From assembly GCA_947450025.1 (NCBI GenBank), contig CANFTW010000004.1, positions 124,001-188,000 on the forward strand: a DNA stretch of 64,000 nucleotides. Direction: 5' to 3'. The position numbers and the translations under genes are program-made. Source of the DNA: Bacteroidota bacterium. GTDB lineage: Bacteria > Bacteroidota > Bacteroidia > B-17B0 > Aurantibacillaceae. Under the pieces are notes generated by a model that saw only the letters and a list, made by a program, of their open reading frames with translations, ran no database searches and was not told where the DNA came from. Positions 8,501-16,149 of this stretch are shown here, in pieces. How positions within the stretch are numbered: position 1 is the first letter of the stretch; every line of letters starts with the position of its first letter.

Positions 8501-9869
8501 GATATCAAGTTCATCCGATGGATGCAAAGACACGTCATTTGCATTTCCAGAAATTTACGCTAAACCAATTGCTAACTTTGCTTTAACACCAAGCGTTTCA
8601 TGTTCTCCTCTAACAACAAATATGTCAAATTTCAGTTTATTTGCATCATTATACTTATGGAAGTTTGGAGATGGAAATACATCTGCATCTTTAAACACCA
8701 TTCATTCCTATTCTAATACTAGTTTTACATCTAATCAAACCTATACTTGCACCTTAATTGCAATTAATAATAACGGATGTACAGATTCTATATCGCAACC
8801 ATTATTAGTATTATATAAACCTAAGGCAAATTTCACTGTTGACACACCAAGTTGTTCGACTAAATTGCTAACCTTTACAAATACCTCTTTAGGAGGAATT
8901 TCCTATCAATGGAATTACGGAACCGGAACTTCAAGCAATACCAATCTATCTCAACAATTCACCAATACAACAAATGCTAATCTTACACAAACTGTTCAAT
9001 TAATTACAAGCTCTTTAAATAATTGTAAAGACACGTTAATTGTCCCAATTATTATTCATCCAAAACCTGAGTTTTCTATTATCGCTTCACCTGATTCTGG
9101 ATGTACAGCCTTAAGTGTTAATTTTCCTCCAATAATTGGTGTAATAAACTATCAATGGAATTTTGGAGACGGCAATATTTCAACAACTGCTAATACAACA
9201 AATACATATTATAACAACTCACCTACTAATAAAACATTTATTGTTCAATTAATCGGAACTGATGCCTACGGATGTAAAGACACATCAACAAAAATAATTC
9301 GTGTGTTTGCTAAACCTATTGCTTTATTTCAAGCTAATCCAAATACAGTATTTATTCCAAACAATGCCGTCACATGTTCTAATCTTTCTTCTGGCGCCAC
9401 AAGTTATTATTGGAATTTTGGAGATCAAACAAATTCTACAGAAACTAATCCCTCTCATTTATATCAAAATGTAGGAGAGTATCAAATATATTTAGTTGCT
9501 ACAAATATTAAAGGGTGTAAAGATACTTTTGAACTTCCATTCAAAATAATTGCACAATTAGAAAGCTCAATCGATATTCCAAATGCATTTTCTCCTAACC
9601 CGAATGGAGGGAACGGCGGAGTATATAATGATAATGATTTAAACAATGATGTTTTTCATCCAGTTTTAAAAGGAATCGACAAATATGAATTGAATATATT
9701 TTCACGATGGGGAGAACTCTTATTTGTATCAAAAGATATTTTAATTGGTTGGGATGGATACTATAAAGGAAAACTTTGTACACAAGATGTGTATGTTTGG
9801 AAAATCATTGCAACAACCATTGATGGAAAAAAAATTAATAAAACAGGAGATTTACTATTATTAAGATAA
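5595..9869 (+). CDS. Giant PKD-repeat cell-surface protein with T9SS type-B C-terminal domain
   Basis: A 1424-residue secreted protein. It begins with a signal peptide (LYTIMIVLVSKLSFAQ, cleavage after about residue 21). About 15 PKD-type beta-sandwich repeats follow, recognisable by core motifs such as WNFGDGS, WDFGDGS and WRFGDGT. From about residue 570 the period is regular at 80-90 residues, and many repeats carry a Cys pair (GCSP near the start, GCKD near the end) that could form disulfides. The last 100 residues (IDIPNAFSPN, FSRWGELLF, YVWKIIATTIDGK, KTGDLLLL) match the gliding motility-associated C-terminal domain (CHU_C), a type-B signal for the type IX secretion system. It is therefore predicted to be exported to the surface or medium. 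PKD repeats usually serve adhesion or spacing; no catalytic domain is visible. It heads an operon with the two following genes. Confidence 0.93.
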   Translation: MLNRILYTIMIVLVSKLSFAQCPQVYDYLGNLVTNPYFIDCQGTGIYNMNFASNTNWGPYTISWGDGTANTVGASYTASSLINHTYNSSTPDTFVITLSIPSLSCTLTGLAVMEKPVNASIQIPIGGITTACAPKALLFTNSSTDVSQTTWFTWNFGDGSPIQTFSYSNVGQTISHTYNPGTVNCQTAVTLTAKNYCTTIPTIANFNPIQIYDKDDAAITPSAFIKCWPDNIFTFTNTTNRNCVPQGNTFQRQERWNLGDHWGLGHDSIVGWRPWPPTSPLSVAYPSVGTYTVLLEDSNLCGVDLQIQSVTIVNPPTAGIIAPSGPLCQNSAITFTNTSPTGYLYKWNFGNGGGFVSKPYGVQTYTYNTPGTYTISLVALIGGGGASCTDTDKVVITILPSPTANFTVSPNKGCNSITGATFTDLSSNAISWAWNFGNGNTFNGQIPPAQNYTNIGTSIASLTITSANTCTQSFTTPITVYQIPIAAFSSTNACVGALVNFIDNSTHASGDPIISWNWNFADASPTSSASIQNPSHTYSVQNTYSVQLSVNTANCSDTVIQNITINIKPTAHFTLTPSNGCPTLTVNFTNTSTNATSYNWTFGNGNNSAVIHPTELFTNTTAVNQTYTINLTASTASGCSDSFTSTVTVFKKPISLFSVNAPAGCSPVAATFSNTSSGANSFLWTFGDGATSTNSTAVLSHTYVNSTLLIQTYTAQLVVNSINGCKDSSSISITSYPRPIFNFTMLPNSGCSPLNINFPSVLGAVSYQWDFGDGSPLDFSPNPNHTFTNTTTVNQTFTVQLIASNAFSCADTAYGYPIVFAKPQANFVHTPTVGCSPLLTTFTNNSISGTSYLWRFGDGTTSSLTNTNHTYINPNNNSNQPYSCTLIANSINGCKDSITKNILVYYKPDATFSIDTPKCLSKTITFTNHTIGVTNNIWDFGDFSSSNLANPIHTYTNNTSGNITFTVGLISSSSDGCKDTSFAFPEIYAKPIANFALTPSVSCSPLTTNMSNFSLFASLYLWKFGDGNTSASLNTIHSYSNTSFTSNQTYTCTLIAINNNGCTDSISQPLLVLYKPKANFTVDTPSCSTKLLTFTNTSLGGISYQWNYGTGTSSNTNLSQQFTNTTNANLTQTVQLITSSLNNCKDTLIVPIIIHPKPEFSIIASPDSGCTALSVNFPPIIGVINYQWNFGDGNISTTANTTNTYYNNSPTNKTFIVQLIGTDAYGCKDTSTKIIRVFAKPIALFQANPNTVFIPNNAVTCSNLSSGATSYYWNFGDQTNSTETNPSHLYQNVGEYQIYLVATNIKGCKDTFELPFKIIAQLESSIDIPNAFSPNPNGGNGGVYNDNDLNNDVFHPVLKGIDKYELNIFSRWGELLFVSKDILIGWDGYYKGKLCTQDVYVWKIIATTIDGKKINKTGDLLLLR

Positions 9870-9870
9870 T

Positions 9871-11433
9871 ATGAAAATAACATTACAACTCTTAGCTTTG
9901 CTTTTTACAGTTCATTTTTACGCGCAAACAAAAGTCGCACCTAAAACTGTAGCTAAAAATCTAAAATTAGCGAATGCCGCATTTGAGGCCGAAGATTACA
10001 TCATTGCCATTAATACCTATAAAAAAGTTTTGCAAGAAGATGCTAATAATGAAACTGCTAATTTAAATTCAGTTATTTGCCGAATAAAGTTAAATCAATC
10101 AGCTGATTCTTGTGCTCCATATTTATTAAAATTAAAAAAGAGTTCATCCCCTGAAGTTCAATACTATTTTGGGAAAATTTATCATCTAACTTATAATTTT
10201 GAAGAAGCGATAAAGTGCTATGAGAATTATAAAAAAATTAACATTAAAAAAAGAAGTATAACAGATGAAGAAGTAAATTATCAAATTTTATGTAGTAAAA
10301 ATGCTATTGATTTGGTAAATCAACCTCATTTATCAATTATAAAAAATATTGGTAACGAAATAAATACTTCATACGCTGAATATGTACCTTTAATTACACC
10401 CGACGAAAACTTTTTATATTTTACGTCAAGAAGAGAAGGTAGTACTGGTAATTTAAAAGATGCTTATGGAAATTACTATGAAGATGTTTATGTTTCTCAG
10501 AAAAACAGTAATGGAAAATGGAGTACACCTAAAAATATTGGGCCACCAATTAATACAAATACACATGATGCTTGTGTTGCTTTAAGTTTTGATGGTAATC
10601 AAATGATTGTATATAGAACTTCCGAAGACCAACTGAGCGGTGATTTATATTTAACACATACAGATTATGAAGGTTGGAGTGCTCCTATAAAATTAGGTCC
10701 TCAATTTAACACTCCTTCAATCGAAACAAGTGCCTGTTTTAGTTCAGACACTAGTGTTATTTACTTTAGTTCAAATAAACCAGGGGGCTTAGGAGGTAAA
10801 GATATTTATCGTGTCAAAAAACTTCCAAATGGAAAATGGTCTTTACCTATGAATTTAGGACCAACCATCAACACTGATAAGGATGATGACTCTCCATTTC
10901 TTCATCCAGATGGTATAACTTTATATTTTAGTTCAAAAGGTCATAACACGATGGGGGATTATGATATTTTTAAAGCCATTTTGAATACCGAAACAAATAC
11001 TTTTTCCTCTCCTGAAAATTTAGGTTATCCTATTAATACCGTAAACAACGACATCTTTTTTGTTTTAAATGCTAATGGCACTAGGGGTTACTACTCCTCT
11101 GTTAAAGAAGAGACATTTGGAGGATCTGACATTTATACGGTTGACACTCGATTTGGAGACAACGATTTTAAAGTCAAACATGGAAAGGTGATGAATGGAA
11201 AAGAATTATGTAAAGCTAAAATTACCTTAATTGATATTGAAAGCAAAAAGGTATCTGGCATTTTTAATGCAAATTCAAAAACAGGAAAGTTTATTTTGGT
11301 GATGAATCCTTTAAGATCTTATAAAGCAATTGTAGAGGAAGATGGATTTCAAACGATGATATTAGATATTGAACCTTTAGCTAATGAGCAAACTGAAACC
11401 GATTTAATTTTAAGTTTAACTAAAAAACCATAA
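9871..11433 (+). CDS. TPR and PD40 (WD40-like) repeat envelope protein, PorE-like without OmpA domain
   Basis: A 520-residue secreted protein with a signal peptide (LQLLALLFTVHFYAQ). Tetratricopeptide-like helices cover about residues 27-145. About five PD40 blades follow (150-430), with recurring units such as PDENFLYFTSRREG, VIYFSSNKPGG and TLYFSSKGH, each followed by D-Y/I-F/Y. A carboxypeptidase regulatory-like beta domain (GKVMNGKELCKAKITL onward) ends the protein. The T9SS component PorE and related proteins share this order but end with an OmpA-like peptidoglycan-binding domain, which is missing here. The gene starts one base after the PKD gene stop (TAATATG), so the two are translationally coupled. 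A periplasmic role in exporting or anchoring the PKD protein is inferred from context. Confidence 0.85.
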   Translation: MKITLQLLALLFTVHFYAQTKVAPKTVAKNLKLANAAFEAEDYIIAINTYKKVLQEDANNETANLNSVICRIKLNQSADSCAPYLLKLKKSSSPEVQYYFGKIYHLTYNFEEAIKCYENYKKINIKKRSITDEEVNYQILCSKNAIDLVNQPHLSIIKNIGNEINTSYAEYVPLITPDENFLYFTSRREGSTGNLKDAYGNYYEDVYVSQKNSNGKWSTPKNIGPPINTNTHDACVALSFDGNQMIVYRTSEDQLSGDLYLTHTDYEGWSAPIKLGPQFNTPSIETSACFSSDTSVIYFSSNKPGGLGGKDIYRVKKLPNGKWSLPMNLGPTINTDKDDDSPFLHPDGITLYFSSKGHNTMGDYDIFKAILNTETNTFSSPENLGYPINTVNNDIFFVLNANGTRGYYSSVKEETFGGSDIYTVDTRFGDNDFKVKHGKVMNGKELCKAKITLIDIESKKVSGIFNANSKTGKFILVMNPLRSYKAIVEEDGFQTMILDIEPLANEQTETDLILSLTKKP

Positions 11434-11435
11434 TT

Positions 11436-12437
11436 ATTAAACATCGTAGCACATACTTTTTCCTATTATTGACGATGATGCTTTCAGTTATCTTGAAAGC
11501 TCAAGACCCTCAATTTACTCAATTTTATGCATCACCTATGTATTTAAATCCTGCATTTACAGGTGTTACATATGAACATCGTTTCGTAGCAAATTACCGA
11601 AATCAATGGCCTGGTATTAGTAAAACCTATCAAACCTATATGGCAAGTTATGACTACAACTTAAGCGAGTTAAATAGTGGCATTGGGATAACCGTTATGC
11701 AAGATAGAGCTGGTAGTGCTGGATTAACCCATTCTCAAATAGGGGTTAGTTATGCATACCATTTTAAAATAAGCAAATTTTCAGAAATTAGAATGGGCGC
11801 TAATTTATCTTATAATATGAAACGACTAGATTTCAATAAATTAAGATTTAATGATCAAATCGCTACTGGGTCTTCTACTTCTATTGAAAGTTCTAAATAC
11901 GAACAATTAAATTTTATGGATTTCGCTGCTGGTGCGCTATTAAATTCAACAGAATATTGGTTAGGATTATCAGCTAAACATTTAACACAACCTAATTCAA
12001 GCTTAACTGGTGATAATGTTCCATTACCCTTAAGTTTAAGTTTGCATGGTGGATATCGATTTATAATAGAGAAACAAGGCCGACATGATTTAAAACGTTA
12101 TATATCTCCTGCATTTAATTATAGACATGAGCAAAAATATGACCAATTAGATATAGGGATTTATTACTACCATTTACCATTATATGCCGGAATTTGGTAC
12201 AGAGGGTTGCCCTTTAAAAAGTATAAAGCAGCATACTCTAGTAAAGAAAGTATAGCACTATTAATTGGTGTTGAAATTACAGATTACAATCTTAGAATAG
12301 GCTACAGTTATGATTTAACGATTTCTAAACTTGGTGTCGCTAATTCCTTAGGTGCTCATGAAATTTCATTAGTGTATGAAATAGCAAAGAAGAAAAAAAG
12401 AAATAGAAAAGTACTGGTTAGTTGTCCTAAATTTTAA
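11436..12437 (+). CDS. PorP/SprF family type IX secretion outer membrane protein
   Basis: An outer-membrane barrel of the PorP/SprF family, needed in other Bacteroidota for secretion or surface attachment of specific T9SS type-B substrates. The family N-terminus AQDPQFTQFYASPMYLNPAF is intact and beta-barrel strands run to the end. The start is unusual. The first ATG (11475) gives only MMLSVILKAQ, too short for a signal peptide. Reading upstream in frame gives IKHRSTYFFLLLTMMLSVILKAQ, a normal signal peptide, beginning at ATT 11436 or at ATT 11433, whose A is the last base of the upstream stop (TAATT where TAATG is usual). I therefore propose an ATT start; TTG 11469 is the alternative. It is the third gene of the cassette and ends at a strong terminator. 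Confidence 0.88.
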   Translation: MKHRSTYFFLLLTMMLSVILKAQDPQFTQFYASPMYLNPAFTGVTYEHRFVANYRNQWPGISKTYQTYMASYDYNLSELNSGIGITVMQDRAGSAGLTHSQIGVSYAYHFKISKFSEIRMGANLSYNMKRLDFNKLRFNDQIATGSSTSIESSKYEQLNFMDFAAGALLNSTEYWLGLSAKHLTQPNSSLTGDNVPLPLSLSLHGGYRFIIEKQGRHDLKRYISPAFNYRHEQKYDQLDIGIYYYHLPLYAGIWYRGLPFKKYKAAYSSKESIALLIGVEITDYNLRIGYSYDLTISKLGVANSLGAHEISLVYEIAKKKKRNRKVLVSCPKF

Positions 12438-12450
12438 TCAATAAGATTAT

Positions 12451-12490
12451 AAAAAAAATCCCCAACTGAAATTTCAATTGGGGATTTTTT
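12451..12490. terminator. Bidirectional terminator between the T9SS cassette and metK
   Basis: ATCCCCAA (12458-12465) pairs with TTGGGGAT (12478-12485), and the stem continues inward after one mismatch. Eight A residues precede it and seven T residues follow, so it can stop transcription from both convergent units. Confidence 0.88.
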
Positions 12491-12504
12491 TAAGGATTGA
12501 AAAA

Positions 12505-13758
12505 TTATTTCAATTTAAACGCAGCTTTTACTTTTAATACGTAGTCTAATTTTTCCCAAGTAAATAATTCAACTTTCATCGTTTTTACTTTTCCATCAGG
12601 AGATTTAAAAGTTTTAGTAACTACTTCATTCTTACGGCCCATGTGTCCGTATGCAGCAGTTTCGCTATACATTGGAGTACGTAATTTAAAACGTTGCTCA
12701 ATAAAGTATGGACGCATATCAAATACTTTTTGAACGATTTTAGCAATCTCTCCATCAGTCATTTTTACTTTTGAAGTACCATAAGTATCAATAAAAATAC
12801 CCATTGGCTGAGCTACACCAATTGCATAAGACACTTGAACTAAAACTTCAGAACAAACGCCTGCGGCTACTAAGTTTTTAGCAATGTGTCGAGTAGCATA
12901 AGCTGCTGAACGATCTACTTTTGAAGGATCTTTACCAGAGAAAGCACCGCCACCGTGAGCACCTTTTCCACCGTATGTATCTACAATAATTTTACGACCT
13001 GTTAAACCAGTATCTCCGTGAGGACCACCAATTACAAATTTACCCGTTGGGTTAATATGGTAGTTAATTTTATTGTTGAATAAATGAGCATATTTAGGAT
13101 AGTTCTTTTTAACTCTTGGAATTAAAATATCAATAATATCCTTTTTAATTTTAGCTAACATTTTTGGCTCTGTATCAAAATCGTCATGCTGTGTAGAAAC
13201 AACAATCGCATCAATACGAACTGGTTCATTGTTATCGTTATACTCTAAAGTAACTTGTGATTTTGCATCAGGACGTAAATATTTTATTTGTTTATTTTCT
13301 CTACGTAATGCTGCTAATTCTAATAATATACCATGAGCTAAGTCTAATGCTAAAGGCATATAGTTAGCTGTTTCGTTAGTTGCATAACCAAACATCATAC
13401 CTTGATCACCTGCACCTTGCTCTTCTTTTTTCTTTCTATCAACACCTTGATTGATATCTGCAGATTGCTCATGAATAGCAGATAAAATACCACAAGAATT
13501 TGCCTCGAACATGTATTCAGATTTTGTATATCCAATTTTACGAATTACTTCACGAGCAATTTCTTGAACATCTAAATACGCTTTTGATTTAACCTCTCCA
13601 GCTAAAACGACTTGACCAGTTGTTACTAATGTTTCACAAGCTACTTTACTTTGTGGATCGAATGCTAAAAAATTATCAATTAATGCATCTGAAATTTGAT
13701 CGGCAACCTTATCTGGATGGCCTTCTGATACTGATTCTGAGGTGAAAAGATATCCCAT
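12505..13758 (-). CDS. metK: S-adenosylmethionine synthetase
   Basis: A 417-residue cytoplasmic enzyme making S-adenosylmethionine from methionine and ATP. Family motifs are complete: [13 protein letters not shown] from residue 13, GAGDQG at 115-120 and [13 protein letters not shown] at about 244-256. The protein is slightly longer than the usual 385-390 residues. It starts at ATG 13758, with an exact -7 element (TAAATTTG on the minus strand, 13807-13814) about 50 bases upstream. I see no SAM riboswitch in this leader. The product is the cofactor for rimO, queA and bioA elsewhere in the window. Confidence 0.98.
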   Translation of the reverse strand: MGYLFTSESVSEGHPDKVADQISDALIDNFLAFDPQSKVACETLVTTGQVVLAGEVKSKAYLDVQEIAREVIRKIGYTKSEYMFEANSCGILSAIHEQSADINQGVDRKKKEEQGAGDQGMMFGYATNETANYMPLALDLAHGILLELAALRRENKQIKYLRPDAKSQVTLEYNDNNEPVRIDAIVVSTQHDDFDTEPKMLAKIKKDIIDILIPRVKKNYPKYAHLFNNKINYHINPTGKFVIGGPHGDTGLTGRKIIVDTYGGKGAHGGGAFSGKDPSKVDRSAAYATRHIAKNLVAAGVCSEVLVQVSYAIGVAQPMGIFIDTYGTSKVKMTDGEIAKIVQKVFDMRPYFIEQRFKLRTPMYSETAAYGHMGRKNEVVTKTFKSPDGKVKTMKVELFTWEKLDYVLKVKAAFKLK

Positions 13759-13806
13759 GTTCTTTTTTTATGTTAGTTTTTAGTTATTAATAATTTACAA
13801 GAGCAA

Positions 13807-13814
13807 CAAATTTA
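13807..13814 (-). promoter_or_regulatory. -7 promoter element of metK
   Basis: Read on the minus strand this is TAAATTTG, an exact TAnnTTTG match about 50 bases before the metK ATG. The -33 element is only A/T-rich. Confidence 0.5.
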
Positions 13815-13885
13815 AAGTTTTGAATTGGTAATAAAAAAAATGTTTTGAACAATGAATTTGTCAATGTTTATAGCTTGATATAAAT

Positions 13886-13913
13886 AAAGCCTTATCAAAA
13901 TTGATAAGGCTTT
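13886..13913 (-). terminator. Terminator of ilvE
   Basis: A perfect 13-pair stem (13886-13898 with 13901-13913) lies 25 bases beyond the ilvE stop codon. The T-run on the minus strand is short and interrupted. Confidence 0.75.
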
Positions 13914-13937
13914 AAATTATTTAAATGAGAAGTAGTA

Positions 13938-15005
13938 TTAATTTACTTTATACATCCAACCCATTTTATCTTCTGCTTTTCCTTTACGAATATTTCTTAA
14001 AGTTTCATCTACTTTATTACAAAACTCACGACCAGCTACTGCAGGTAATTCCATGTAGTGGTCTTGGTAACCAATGCCTAATATTGGAGCAATAGTTGCT
14101 GCAGTTCCTACACCAAAAGCTTCCTTAATTTCTCCTTTTGCATGAGCATCTAGAATCTCCTGAATAGATATTTTACGTTCCTCTACTTTCATACCCCACT
14201 CTCTTGCCAAAGCTAACACACTTCTACGAGTAATTCCATCCAAAATAGTATCACTTAAGGCTGGAGTCACAACTGTATCTCCTATAACAAACATTAAGTT
14301 CATCGTTCCTGATTCTTCTAAAAAAGAATGTGTTTTACCATCAGTCCAAATAACTTGTTGATACCCTTTTTGTTGAGCTAATCGTGTAGGATATAAACTA
14401 CGACCATAATTACCAGCTGCTTTTACAAATCCAACACCACCTTCTACTGCTCGGATATAATTTGTTTCAATTAATACTTTAATTGGTTCGCTATAGTATT
14501 TACCTGCAGGACAAGTAATAATGACAAATTTATAGGTATCACTTGCTTTTACACCAATAGCCTCGTCTGTTGCAATTAAAAAAGGTCTAATATATAACGA
14601 ACCTGTTTCTGAGGTTGGAACCCATGCTGCATCTAGTTTTAACAATTCAACTAATCCTCCCATGAAAATTTCTTCTGGTACCTCGGGCATCGCCATACGA
14701 ATGGCTGACTTATTTAAACGTTTAAAATTTTCTAATGGTCTAAAAATACTAACTTCTCCAGATTCAGATTTATAGGCTTTCATTCCTTCAAAAATGGCTT
14801 GCCCATAATGTAATGCTGACATAGCATAACTCATTGGCATATCTTGGTAAGGCATTATATGAGACTTCTGCCACTTTCCATCAGCATATTCTGCAATAAA
14901 CATGTGGTCAGAAAAACATTTTCCAAATGGTACATTATTAACATCGTTTTCACTCACTCTGCTGTGAGCTGTTTTTTCGATTTTTATATCAACGTTTGCT
15001 ATCAT
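13938..15005 (-). CDS. ilvE: Branched-chain amino acid aminotransferase
   Basis: A fold-type IV PLP enzyme of about 355 residues, transferring amino groups between glutamate and the keto acids of leucine, isoleucine and valine. The PLP lysine lies in GVGFVKAAGNYG. Other family motifs are YIRPFLIATD, SFLEESGTMN and the phosphate-binding DTILDGITRRSV. I chose the internal ATG at 15005 (MIANVDIKIEK), because the longer frame from 15038 only adds a hydrophobic stretch not expected in this cytosolic family. It is transcribed alone and ends in a hairpin terminator. The assignment to the IlvE type (eukaryote-like subgroup, about 350 residues) rather than D-amino acid transaminase is good. Confidence 0.95.
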   Translation of the reverse strand: MIANVDIKIEKTAHSRVSENDVNNVPFGKCFSDHMFIAEYADGKWQKSHIMPYQDMPMSYAMSALHYGQAIFEGMKAYKSESGEVSIFRPLENFKRLNKSAIRMAMPEVPEEIFMGGLVELLKLDAAWVPTSETGSLYIRPFLIATDEAIGVKASDTYKFVIITCPAGKYYSEPIKVLIETNYIRAVEGGVGFVKAAGNYGRSLYPTRLAQQKGYQQVIWTDGKTHSFLEESGTMNLMFVIGDTVVTPALSDTILDGITRRSVLALAREWGMKVEERKISIQEILDAHAKGEIKEAFGVGTAATIAPILGIGYQDHYMELPAVAGREFCNKVDETLRNIRKGKAEDKMGWMYKVN

Positions 15006-15125
15006 AAATTGTAAATTTAATACGAAACAAATAAGCACATTATTTTTTAGTAATACAATTTCTTTTGTCGATTATTTTAATAGGTTTAAGGAAATTAAGT
15101 AAACTCCTCATTTTTAACTAAATAG

Positions 15126-15155
15126 TTTGTTTTTAACTAAATTTTATTATTTTCG
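15126..15155 (+). promoter_or_regulatory. Promoter of the M23 peptidase gene
   Basis: TTTG (15126-15129), an 18-base spacer and TATTTTCG (15148-15155) fit the Bacteroidota pattern with one mismatch (C for T). The ATG follows about 20 bases later. Confidence 0.55.
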
Positions 15156-15175
15156 TGTAACAACTTACCATTGAT

Positions 15176-16147
15176 ATGACTCGCGCTATTCATATTATAT
15201 TGATAGCTATTGGGCTACCATTTATAATAAAGGCTAAAGAAGAGCCTAAAAAGGATACCATGCGCCTTAAAATTAGTAGTATTTCAATCTCTAATAAAAA
15301 CAAAATCATTAGCAAGCTTCAATTAATACAATTGGTTGATTCTCTTTTAGAACTTGATTCCATTAATGATGAAGCGATTGAACTAATAAGTTATTATAAT
15401 AGCATTTTAAATTCCAAAGAAACTGATTTATCTCATGTTAAATATGGTAGATTACCAGCAACAAATTTTTATGATGATTTTGACGAAACGACTATCTTTC
15501 AAATAACTCCCGAAACTGAGTTTCCGGAATCTCAAATCATAAAAATTGAAAGTGATTCTTTAGGAATATATCATCATCCTCGAACTGGACCTATCAATTC
15601 GAAATATGGATGGCGAGATGGAAGAATGCATAAAGGAATTGATATTAATTTACACAAAGGAGATCCTGTTGTAGCAGCTTTTGACGGCATGGTGCGTATT
15701 GCGCAATTAAAAGACGCTTTTGGTAATGTCGTCATTATAAGACACTATAACGGACTCGAAACTGTATATGCTCATTTATCTAAAATTAAAGTGAAACCGG
15801 GTCAGGTTGTTTCATCAGGGCAGTTAATTGGATTAGGAGGAAATACTGGAAGAAGTAGCGGACCTCATTTACATTTTGAAGTTAGATTTAAAGGACATAG
15901 CATCAATCCTGCGTCAATCATCTCTTTTACAGAACAAAAAACACATAACGACACTATCGTTATCAAAAAAACAAAATATGGGATATGTGCATTTCCTAGT
16001 AACGCCTCTATACATACCATTGAAAAAGGTGACACTTGGTATGAAATTGCCAAGCAATATGGATTATCAATGAAGGAACTATGTATTTTAAACAATACAG
16101 ACAAGCGTTATTACCTAAAAATAGGGCAAAAGCTAAGAGTGAATTAA
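15176..16147 (+). CDS. M23 family metallopeptidase with C-terminal LysM domain
   Basis: A 323-residue exported cell-wall protein. The N-terminus is a signal peptide (AIHIILIAIGLPFIIKA). A low-complexity linker covers about residues 25-130. The LytM/M23 domain carries the zinc ligands H152 and D156 (MHKGIDIN) and the HLH motif at 231-233 (GPHLHFEVR). A LysM peptidoglycan-binding module (IEKGDTWYEIAKQYG onward, about 279-323) ends the protein. With all metal ligands present it could be an active endopeptidase cutting peptidoglycan cross-bridges. The catalytic-then-LysM order with LysM last is less common than LysM first. The stop lies two bases from the end of the convergent gene at 16150. Confidence 0.93.
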   Translation: MTRAIHIILIAIGLPFIIKAKEEPKKDTMRLKISSISISNKNKIISKLQLIQLVDSLLELDSINDEAIELISYYNSILNSKETDLSHVKYGRLPATNFYDDFDETTIFQITPETEFPESQIIKIESDSLGIYHHPRTGPINSKYGWRDGRMHKGIDINLHKGDPVVAAFDGMVRIAQLKDAFGNVVIIRHYNGLETVYAHLSKIKVKPGQVVSSGQLIGLGGNTGRSSGPHLHFEVRFKGHSINPASIISFTEQKTHNDTIVIKKTKYGICAFPSNASIHTIEKGDTWYEIAKQYGLSMKELCILNNTDKRYYLKIGQKLRVN

Positions 16148-16149
16148 GT

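Noticed and set aside
7250-9560. PKD-coding repeats considered as a DNA minisatellite or CRISPR-like array
   Set aside because: Similarity is at protein level with variable DNA; no identical direct repeats with spacers.
13759-13880. SAM riboswitch upstream of metK
   Set aside because: The leader is A/T-rich with no recognisable SAM-I, SAM-II or SAM-IV core.
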